The notes under the pieces: generated by a model
Seen by the model: the letters and a program-made list of their open reading frames with translations, nothing else
Told to the model about the DNA's origin: nothing
Databases searched by the model: none
Position numbers and translations under genes: made by a program
Part shown: piece by piece, positions 44,887-55,000 of the stretch
Layout: every line of letters starts with the position of its first letter
Position numbering within the stretch: position 1 is the stretch's first letter
Source: Neocallimastix lanati (nom. inval.)
Taxonomy: Eukaryota > Neocallimastigomycota > Neocallimastigomycetes > Neocallimastigales > Neocallimastigaceae
DNA length: 55,000 nucleotides
Assembly: GCA_016946835.1 (NCBI GenBank)
Contig: JACVTC010000032.1
Coordinates: forward strand, 1 to 55,000
Direction of reading: 5' to 3'

Positions 44887-47301
44887 TCATTTTTGTAGAA
44901 TTGACTGTGGGTTATAATTATCAGTTTCATTTAATATATTTTGATAGGTATTATTAAGAAAAGATTCATTAATAGTTTGTGCAGATCTTGGAATATTAGA
45001 AAGATTATTATATTTAGGAATTTCATCATAGGGATCAACATTTTGATTTTGTTCGGTAGTTGAGGTAACATATTTATAGTTATTACCATTCTGTCCATAT
45101 GGTGAATTATAATAAATTTGCGATGTTTCATTTGAATAAGAAACTGGGGTATATATAGGCTTTCTTGGATAATCACTATAATTCGTAGTATAATTCATTG
45201 GTATACTCAAATTATTATTATTGCCATTGTTATTATTATTATCATTACCTGAATTTAAATTAATGTTGATATGACTTAAATTACCTGGGCTAACATACAT
45301 ATCATTGAAAATAGTATTCATAGCTGAAGTTGTTTCACCACTTAAAAGAGTTTTTTCACCACTAAGTAAACTTGTATCAATATTTAATGGACGATTACCA
45401 TTATACATTAAATGTGAATTATTTATTCCTTGAGTTTTAAGCTTACTTTTTGTAATTGTACCATTTCTATCAAAATTAGTATCGATAGTAAGATTTTTAT
45501 GATCAGTATTACGCTTTTTCTTATTAATTTGATGATATTGTTGCTGTTGTTGCTGTTGTTGTTTCAAGATATTTTCATATTGTTGTTGTAAATGTTGTTG
45601 AATCATTTGAGTTTGTTGCGATAACATTGGATTATTATTCATAGATGGATAGGGTAGATTAGCATATAAATTATTATTATTATTATTATTACTATTATTG
45701 TTATTATTATTATTATTATTATATAGATTATAATTAAATCCATTAAATTGTTCTTGATTTGCATTAATTTCTCTTAAATTTCTTATATTATATTCACCAA
45801 TATTTCCATTATTATGAATTTCTGGAATACTATTATTGACATTCATATTTATATCATTATTAATATTACTAATAGGTTGTAGTTCTTTATGTTTTTGAAT
45901 AACGTGATATTTTTCATTTCTATTAATTTTAAAATGATCACCTATTTCAACACTATTGATATTAGAATCCATTATTAATTGATTATCATTATTGCTATTA
46001 TCATTATCGTTAATAATATTTTGCTCTTTCAATGGATATAATTGAATTTGCTTTATAGGATTAGATGTAATTATTCTTACAAATAAATTAACCCAAGTAA
46101 TCATACTAAGTTGAGTATCAGCTGCAAAATGAAGGGTATTTAATTTTGGATCTTTTATTTTAAAAGTAAATTTCTTTGATTCTTGTTTATCAGAATCAAT
46201 GTGATTATTAGCTGTAAGTTGTAAAACTAATACAATTTTTGGAGGCTTTTCATTATTAATATATTGATCCTTTAAAAGATATAATGTATCATAAACAAGA
46301 ATAGCCCATCTCTTTTTCCAAATCTTAAATGTACCATATTTAACATGAAGCCATCCTTGGCGTGTTGCTAAATTGAAATCATGATATTGATTTAAATATT
46401 TATGCTTTTTAACTTTAACTTTTGGACTAATAACATCTTTAGAATAATCTTTATTCATATTATTTAAATAATAATCACTTAATTTTTTATTATTTTGATT
46501 TTGACTTTGATTTTGATTTATAATAGCTTTAACTTGTGGATTATTTTGATTATTCATTAAATAGAGTGGGTTAACCTTTGAGTCACTTTCTTTCCTATTC
46601 ATATTTGAATTTTGATTAACGTTGTTATTTACATTCCTTCCTTTAATTAATTTTTTAGCACTTAACATTAAACTCTTATTATGGTTATTAACTTTTAATG
46701 ATGTTTCATTTTGATTAGGTTTACTATTAAGTATTGGTTTATTTCTTCTATATTGATCTGATATTGTATATTGTTGTGGAGAAACATTATAAACATAATT
46801 AAATTGACTTAATGTTAATTGATCCCTTCCATATTGTCTATTTTGTAGTTGTTGATTTTTTAATAATTCATTTTGTAATTTTATATATTCCTGATCATAA
46901 TTTGGTGATTCTGTCATATAATCACTAACAGTAAATGTTGACATCATTTTTTTTATTTTCTAAATTTAATATATAAATTATAATTTACACAAAAATAAAT
47001 AAATAAAATAAGTAAAAAAAAAAAAAAAAAAAAATTAAATAATAAATAAAATAAAATAAAGAGTAGAATATTAAAATAAAGTACAGATTGAATAAAATAT
47101 AATAAAATAAAATAAAGAGTAGAATATGAATATAAAGTACAGATTGAATAAAATATAATAAAATAAAATAAAGAGTAGAATATGAATATAAAGTACAGAT
47201 TGAATAAAATAGAAAATAAAATAAAATAAAATAAAAAGTAAAAAATAAAAAATAAAAAAAAATCTTTTTAAAGTTTTAAATATTTATTTCAATATAATTA
47301 A

Positions 47302-47348
<47 letters not shown>

Positions 47349-49109
47349 TACTCACTTCTTTCTTTTCATCATCAATATTTGGATTTTTTAATGCTTGTTC
47401 ATAAATACTATTCATTTGTATTTGATAGGAATTAGTGTCAAAAGTATTTGATTTTGCAGGTGAAGATGAATTATCAAAATTAACATTTCCATTTCCATTA
47501 TTTACCATTGCTTCAAAGCATTTAGAAGAATATTCTTCTTTTAAAGATAAAATTGAATGTAAAAGTGTAATTCTTTCAGATAACGTATTTACACCTATTT
47601 CACGAAGTGTCGGTAAATTCATTTTAACTAACATTTTACCATCAATATTTTTTTCTTTAAAAAACTTTGAAGCGGATATATAACCAATTTTATAAAGCCA
47701 ATCAGAAACTTCATCAACACTCCAATTTTTTGGATTTTCTGGATCATTGTCATCTAACATGAAATCATCCATATACTTTGTAGTTCGATTTGGACTATAG
47801 AAACTTGAAAAATCCGATATTCCACTAATATTCTCAATTTCCATGGTATCAATATTAGGTTGTATATTAAAAGTATTAATACCAGTTGGTTTATTATTTC
47901 TATTTATTTGTGTAGTTGGTATATCAGTACTTTTATGATTTAAACTATATTTCTTTTGAATGTACGGTGAGCTTACACTTACACTTCTTGAAGAATATGT
48001 GGAATTATACTTAGCAGATGGAGACTTAACAGATGGAGACTTAACAGATGGAGACTTAACAGATGGAGACTTAACAGATGGAGACTTAACAGATGGAGAC
48101 TTTGTCGAATCTAAATAAGATAAATATGGTGATTTTGAAGCATTATTATCACTAGCATAATTCGTAGATAAATTTGTATTAAAAGTTATATTTTGAATAT
48201 TATTTTGTTGTGATAATTCATTCGAATTATCAAATGTATCATCATTAACGGGACTTTTATTACTAATTCTATCATCATTGGCATAATTTAATCCTTGCTG
48301 GATATTCTGTAATTGTTGATGTTGTATAGTTAGTGAATCGTCACCATTATTCTTTTGAGGAATAGGTGTAATCATTGAATTTGACATATCTTGTTCTCCT
48401 ATGAATGGTGAATAAATAACATTATTATGGTTATTTGTTGCTTCATCATTATATAAGCTCATGGCTACGTTAGTTGGTGATTTCAATAAATTTACACTTG
48501 AAGCCTTTTTTGCACTTTTTGCAATTTTTGCTGAATTTGGTGTTTTAGGAGTTTTAGGAGTTTTAGGAGACTTTGGTGTCTTAGGTGATTTAGGTAATTT
48601 AGGTGTTTTTGGAGTTTTAGGTGTTTTGGGTGTCTTAGGTGTTTTGGGTGACTTTGGGGATTTTGAAGAAGATTTTGGTTCATCATTATTTTCATATACA
48701 AATGATTTATCCTTTTTTGGTGATTTTACTTTTGTTGGTGATTTAGATATCGATGTTTCTACTTCATTATTTTCAATTATAATTGTTGGTTTTTTAGGTG
48801 ATTTTGGTGATGCTGATTTCTGGGTTGGTGATTTCATTGATGATTGTTCTGATGAAGATACAACATTATCCGTTAAAACATTTGATTTTATAGAGCTTTT
48901 CTTAGGCGATTTCAATATTCCACTTAATACTTGTTCTCTATAATCTAGCAGCTTTTCAACATTAACATTTAATATATTTTTATCAATAATATAATTGCTT
49001 GGAAAAATACCTATATTTCCATTAAATTTCATACCCTAATATTATATTAAATATATTATTTAAATAAATATATATTAATATTGTTATTTCTTTTATACTA
49101 TTTTAATGT

Positions 49110-49140
<31 letters not shown>

Positions 49141-49152
49141 AAAGAAAAAAAA

Positions 49153-49186
<34 letters not shown>

Positions 49187-49433
49187 GATTATTTAAATCA
49201 AGATTATACACCAACTTATGGTTTTAATAATTACCTTCCACCAACCATCATTATACTTTTCATCTTTTTCAATCAATATTATAGGTTCACCAGTCTTGAA
49301 ACTAATTTCATCATCTTCTTCCTAAACAAAAATTTTTACAAAATGAATTATAGGTATCAATACGGATTTTAATATGTAATATTAATATATTCAAGCATAT
49401 AGTTTTTTAATATTTATTTATTTATTTATTAAT

Positions 49434-49465
<32 letters not shown>

Positions 49466-49553
49466 AAAATTTATAAAATTAAAAATATTTTTATGAGCTT
49501 ACAGCATTAAACTGATATTGACCAAACACTATTTCTTTTCCTTTTATAAGCAT
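44887..49553 (-). CDS. SH3-SAM-PH scaffold protein, Boi1/Boi2/Pob1-like, four exons
   Basis: Exons on the minus strand are 49553-49503, 49321-49235, 49035-47356 and 46959-44887, all phase 0, joining to 1296 codons plus TGA. Donors are GTAAGC, GTAATT and GTGAGT. An SH3 domain (about 8-62) crosses three exons: GQYQFNAEEDDEISF, NDGWWK and GNIGIFPSNYI. A long Lys-Ser/Thr-Pro tract and six SPSVK/SPSAK units follow, and these are possible proline-directed kinase sites. A SAM domain (about 483-548) includes NWSVDEVSDWL. A PH domain (about 806-905) includes GWLHVKYGTFKIWKKRW. Poly-Gln and poly-Asn runs fill the rest. Fungal proteins with this order act in polarised growth with Cdc42 and the exocyst. 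That role is inferred from architecture. Confidence 0.85.
47041..47240 (-). repeat. Three inverted copies of the 46-bp minisatellite unit in an intron
   Basis: Three units containing GTACAGATTGAATAAAAT and AGAGTAGAATATGAATATAA, separated by TAAAA runs, are the reverse complement of the array at 36236-39769. They lie inside the last intron (46960-47355) of the SH3-SAM-PH gene. Confidence 0.85.
48005..48105 (-). repeat. Coding 15-bp tandem repeat
   Basis: Six near-perfect copies of AGATGGAGACTTAAC (plus-strand reading) encode SPSVK/SPSAK units in the disordered linker of the SH3-SAM-PH protein. Confidence 0.85.
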
Positions 49554-50264
49554 TTTATTTATTTAATAATTATTATTATTAATTAATTGAAGGTTTATTT
49601 TTTTTTTTCGATATAAAATAATTCTATATTTTTTTTTTAAAAAAAAAATAAAAAAAAATAATAATGCTTAATTGTTAGTCGATAATTATAAAAATATTAA
49701 ACTATTCAAATTCAAATATTTAAATATGTTATTATTCAATGAAAAAAAAAAATAAGAAGAATATTATATAAATTTAAATTTAACATAATAATAATTTTAA
49801 AAATTTTATAATTTTCCTTTTATTATTGTTATTACAAAAATTTACCTTTAAATTACTTTATACTTAATAAAGTAAATTGTAAATGTAATGGATAAATGAA
49901 ATATAATTTTCTTAGTTTGTATTTTTTTTTTAAAAAAAAAAAAAAAAGGAACTTTTAATTTATTGATTTTTCCACTAATGAAATTTTTTTATTTTTTCTT
50001 TTATTTCTTAATAGTTATCAATAATAAATTTATATTTTTTATTTATTTATTTATTTATTTATTTTCCACTTTTTATAGTAAATTTAATATTTGGATTATT
50101 TGGATTATCCAGTAATTATGTTCTCTTTTATTTCCTTATTCCATAGTAATAAAATTTTATTTAATATATTTATATAATTTTGTATTATTCAACATATTAA
50201 TATCTTAAATTAGAATAATATAGTTTTCTACCCAAAAATTTTTTATTATATTCTTTCTTCTAAT

Positions 50265-50300
<36 letters not shown>

Positions 50301-50374
50301 TTAATGAAAAATAAAGAATAAATTTATTTTCGAATTAAACCATAAAAAAGTTGTTTTTTTTTTTTTTACCATTA

Positions 50375-50460
50375 ACAATAATAAATAATTCTAATTTTTT
50401 AAATTTTTTACCATTAACAATAATAAATAATTCTAATTTTTTAAATTTTTATTTATATTT
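50375..50460. repeat. Direct repeat, two copies of about 44 bp
   Basis: TTACCATTAACAATAATAAA followed by TAATTCTAATTTTTTAAATT occurs twice in tandem. Confidence 0.8.
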
Positions 50461-51831
50461 TCATTGTTAATAATTATATAATTATATATAATAAATTTGA
50501 AATTTATATAAATAAAGTAGACTCTATTTATATTGGTTATATATAAAAATAAAAATAAAAATAAAATTTAAAGGTTAATTAAATATTGAAAATGAAATTT
50601 AAAGAATAACAATTTAAAATTTCTAATCTATGGAGTTTCAATGTAATTTATTTTGTAATTAAATATATTTAAATATATTAACAATATATTATTTAAATAT
50701 ATTAATAATATTAAAGAATTTAGAAAACATAAATAAATTCAAATTAAAAAAAGTTTAATACAATTAATAAACTAAATTTATTAATATTTTTTTTACAATT
50801 ATGGTTTTTTAATTGTGACCACTTCCAATTTATTATTTTATTAAATATATATTTTATATATTATATAGAGAACATGCGCCACAGTAAACTAATACTGAAA
50901 TAATAGACTATATTATTATTATATTGAATTTATATTTTTAAAATATGTACTAAAATTATTAATTAACCTATAAAACAATAAATTTCTTATTAATTTATTA
51001 ATTTATTTATCTATTTATTTATTTATTTATACTAATTAATTAATATTTTATATATCTATTTATATATTAATTTATTAATTTATTTTTTATTTATTTATTG
51101 ACCTATTTATTTATTAACCTATTTACCTATTTAAATAATAGAAATTTAAAATATTTTTGCTTTCTATACTATTTTATTCAAATAAATAGAAAATTTTAAT
51201 TCAATATATTAGATCTATTAAAAAATTAAATAATATAATAATAATATGTTATACAATTTTTTATTTTATATAATTTTTATGTAGTGTATTTTTTTGAAAA
51301 GTAATTCTTAGTCTATTACCAATAAATAAATAAATAAATAAAAAATTCAACTGCATTAAACTTTATATGAAGTATTTGAAATTTATAATTATTCTTTAAA
51401 TATTATAAATAAGAAATTTGGTAAATTAATCAAATTTATAAGAGCATTAACTTAAAGACTGTTATGAATAGAAATGATGAATAGAATTTAATAATATTAT
51501 TTAATTATAATATTAGTAATAATAATTATAAAAAATTTATTTATTACATACGATTAATTTAGTAAATTTCAGTAAAAAAAAGAAAATAAAACTCACAATA
51601 TATTATATATATATTTTATATTAAATAATTATTTAGTAACAATATAACAATATATTCTTTATATATTTATTTATCTATTTATCTATTTATTTGTTTATTT
51701 ATTTATTTATTTATCTATTTATTTATTTATTTATTTGTTTATTTATTTATTTATTTATTTATATGTTATTATTATTAAGAACACTTTTTCATCATTTTTT
51801 ATTTTATAAATTTTCATTAACATTCACCACT

Positions 51832-51862
<31 letters not shown>

Positions 51863-52836
51863 ATAATTCTTCATTTATTTCTTAAAAAGGAAAAGTTCCA
51901 TAGTTAAAATTGGAATATTTGGATATCAACCGTTAAAAAAAAAATAAATAAAAATTTGGTACTTAATACTTTTTTTATTTTTATGCATATGAATATTGAA
52001 ATTAATGATAATTTAACAAATTGATTATCATTTAATTTTTTTAATATTTACTACTTTAAAAAAATGCAATAGATCTAGATATAGATATACAAAATTTGAA
52101 TAAACCTGCATATTAATTACGTAATGTTTAACAAATTTAAACCACTTAAAAAATATACAAATATAGAATTTGCATATCTTAAAAATAATATAGTTAAATA
52201 TTAAAATTTTAAAAATAAAAATAATAAATGTCAATTATGAAGAAATTCTTTACAACTACATATAAAACATATATTAATATTTGTTAATATATATGATTTA
52301 AAATATTTACTTCTATATAAAATATAAAGTATAAAGAATAAAAAGAGTATTTATTAATAAATAATAAATATATATGTAATAATAAATATATATATATATA
52401 TGTAATAATAAATATATATTTATATGTAATAATAAATATATATGTAATAATAAATATATATATATGTAATAATAAATATATATGTAATATATAACTAATA
52501 AAAACATAAATATATATTATATACATAGTAGTATCAATTAAATACAAATCCAATAATATTACAAAACTTTTTTTTTTTAATTACTTTTATTTATTTTTAA
52601 TTTATATTTTTTTTTTATTGTAAATAAAACAAATAAAAATTAAATTAAATTAAATTAAATATAAAAACCCATCCTTTATTATTAACCATATATAGTCTTT
52701 ACTATTTTTTCTAATAAAAAGATTAATAATTTCTATAAATATAAATATGCTATAGAAAAAAAACTAAATAAAATAATAGTGGCTAATAATACTTTAAATA
52801 TATAAGATTCTTTTAATTTTGTTTATATAAACAATT

Positions 52837-52965
52837 AATATCAATCATTAATAACTTATAATAATAAATATGAAAATAATATCAATCATTAATAACTTAT
52901 AATAATAAATAAAATAATATCAATCATTAATAACTTATAATAATAAATACGAAAATAAAATCAAT
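52837..52965. repeat. Tandem repeat, three copies of about 40 bp
   Basis: ATATCAATCATTAATAACTT followed by ATAATAATAAATA and a short variable joint occurs three times in tandem in non-coding DNA. Confidence 0.85.
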
Positions 52966-54947
52966 AATTTATGTAATATATTTGAAGATATAATAAGTTA
53001 TGTCATTATTACATAAAATCTTTTAAAATACTTTATAAAGTTAAAATATTTTAAATATGGAAATAGTAAAACAAAACTAGTAGAATAAAAATAACTAAAT
53101 ACAAATTAAACTTTCAATTTTTTTTAATACAAAATATTGAAGAATTAAAAGAATGGAGACGTGCCACATTTCGAAATGTAGCTTTTGATGACAAAAATTA
53201 ACTCCATAATAATTTAATTAATAAATAAACAAAAAATAAATATTATATATAATTTTTTTTTATATTTATGCAAAAATTAAAAGTTTTAAATATCCTTAAA
53301 TAAAATAAAATAAAATATTCTTTACAAATAAAATATTTAAATAAAAGTTTTAGGAAAAAAGAAAAAAATTTTTTAACATTCAATGCTTATTCATTTAACG
53401 TTTTCATTAATTTATATACAAACATGATTATGCGCCATATTAAAAGAACGAAAAATAATACAAAATGCATCTTCCAAACAAAATTTTATAAAATATCCAC
53501 AATATTAAGTAAAAAAAAAAAACATTTTCAAAGATTAAATAAATTAGAAATTTGATATAATATAATAATATATACAATAATATTATTATCAATTATAATG
53601 TAATATATATATTATTGTAAAGTATAAAAAAAAAAATGTTATTTTATGGTAACACAAAAATTGAAATAATTAAAAAACTTTTTTTTTAAAAAAAAAAAAG
53701 AAAAAATTAAAATTTTTAAAATATATAAATAAAATTATATAAATAAAATATAATATATTAAGTTGGTAATATTAAGAAATATTTACATTTACAATAACAA
53801 AAAACAAAAAAACAAAAAAAAGCTCTTTTCATGGTTAAGAAAGAAAGAAAGAATTGGGATTTATACAGAATGCATTACTATATGAAATATAAAGTTTATG
53901 CATAAGCATTACTTATATATTATTAAATAAAAAAATTTTTTTTTAAAAAAAAAAAAAATTACCAATGATAAACAAAAATTTTAAAATTTTGAAATAAAGT
54001 TAATGATAGTAATAAAAATAGTTAATATAATATTTATGAACTTTAAAAAAAAATAAAATAAAATAAAATAAAATAAAATAAATTAATAAATGTAATATAT
54101 TAATAATAATAGAAATTTTAAATATTATAGTATTATTTAATAAAAATGATAATAATATAAAGAATAAATTGAAATGATAACAACTAAAGCAGTTTTTTAT
54201 ATTTTCGGTTTTATTTTGTTCAACTAAATATTAATATATAAAAATATTATTTTTAAAAAAAAAAATTATATTATTTAATTTATTAATATAATCGTACATA
54301 TTATAAATTAAAATAATAATTTCATATTTATTATTATTGCTATAATTGTTATTGTTATAACATTTTTTATTATAATTATTATAACCTTTTTATTTTTATC
54401 ACTAAAATTATTACAACCTTTTAATTTACTATTGTTTTAATTTTTTCATTATAATTATTATTACAATCTTAAAATTATTAGTATTATAGCCCTTTTATTA
54501 CTATTATTATTATTACAGTTATTTTTTTTCATTAAGCATATTAAAATATAGAAAATAACTTAAATGAAAATACTAATTATTGAATATATAAATTCAATGA
54601 CATTTGGAAATATAGTATCATCCTCATTTTGTTATATATAATGAATTTTGAATAATAATTAAAGAAAAATAATAATAATAAATAAATAAAATTTAAAATA
54701 TAAAAAAACACTGTATGATGTTGGAACTGTTTATATTATAAATAGAGTAATATTTGAATGTAGTAATTAAGTAGTATTATACATAAATTATTACAAAAAA
54801 TACTAGAAAAAAAAAATACTAATTTAATAAACTATAAATAATATATATTCTTTAAATTGTTTTATATTTTCTTCAATAAAATATATAATTATATATGATA
54901 GTTAAAATTTTTATATGATTTGTATCTTGAGATAATATACAATTAAA

Positions 54948-54980
<33 letters not shown>

Positions 54981-55000
54981 TACATACTTTAGTTTTAACA

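Larger units (their letters stand above)
49554..55000. other. Long AT-rich non-coding region
   Basis: About 5.4 kb with no supportable gene. It begins with the promoter side of the SH3-SAM-PH gene. It holds poly(A)/poly(T) runs, ATTT runs (50040, 51000, 51660-51760), TA-rich TATATGTAATAATAAA repeats (52360-52500) and an AAT run at the right end. Short open frames here are low-complexity Ile/Tyr/Phe artefacts. Confidence 0.6.

Noticed and set aside
48461-48943. Plus-strand 160-codon frame rich in Gly/Leu/Val/Asp
   Set aside because: It is the antisense of the KSPKTP repeat region of the SH3-SAM-PH gene.
52284-52553. Ile/Tyr-rich membrane-like frame on the minus strand
   Set aside because: It is encoded by TATATGTAATAATAAA-type repeats, and the same repeat is open in another frame.

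Overview
The window comes from an extremely AT-rich eukaryotic genome. It has long poly(A)/poly(T) tracts, AAT-rich low-complexity DNA, short introns with GTATGT/GTAAGT-type donors, and a host protein with the SH3-SAM-PH architecture of fungal Boi/Pob1 proteins. Together these suggest a fungus, most likely an anaerobic gut fungus (Neocallimastigomycota). The phylum is inferred from composition and gene style, not proven.

Region 1 (1-24310) is a nest of retroelements. A short tRNA-derived SINE-like element (minus strand, 191-308) lies at the left edge. A full-length Ty3/gypsy element A (324-9529) has 616-bp LTRs and open gag and pol frames. It is followed by a 476-bp solo-LTR-like element (9533-10008) and then by a second, diverged Ty3/gypsy element B (10012-19055) with 839-bp LTRs, whose pol is cut once by TGA. 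All three sit inside or beside the gag 5' end of a decayed Ty1/copia element (19056-24310), which keeps only its 3' LTR in this window. A and B have 4-bp target duplications (CTGT and ACTG) at opposite ends of the solo-LTR-like element. In both gypsy elements gag and pol are in -1 relation. Both carry TTTAAAC at the gag end, followed after 7-8 nt by a GGGAG/CTCCC hairpin, which is a textbook -1 programmed frameshift arrangement.

Region 2 (24544-32972) holds two host genes transcribed divergently. The minus-strand gene (24544-27102) has four exons that join in frame to 691 codons plus a stop, and it resembles the FHIP/FAM160 (RAI16-like) subunit of the FTS-Hook-FHIP dynein-adaptor complex. The plus-strand gene (31297-32972) has four exons coding 376 aa of TOM40, the outer-membrane import channel (of hydrogenosomes, if the organism is an anaerobic fungus). 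About 4.2 kb of AT-rich intergenic DNA separates their start codons.

Region 3 (33236-43130) is a graveyard of fragments. It contains a TOM40 exon-2-like scrap, LINE C-terminal relics, a 5'-truncated LINE with poly(A) tail and 15-bp target duplication (33917-36102), a 3.5-kb TTTTA/46-bp minisatellite array, and a decayed gag relic.

Region 4 (44887-49553, minus) is one four-exon gene of 1296 aa with SH3, SAM and PH domains, a polarity/membrane scaffold of the Boi1/Boi2/Pob1 type. Three inverted copies of the 46-bp minisatellite unit lie in its last intron. From 49554 to 55000 I see only AT-rich non-coding DNA with small tandem repeats.
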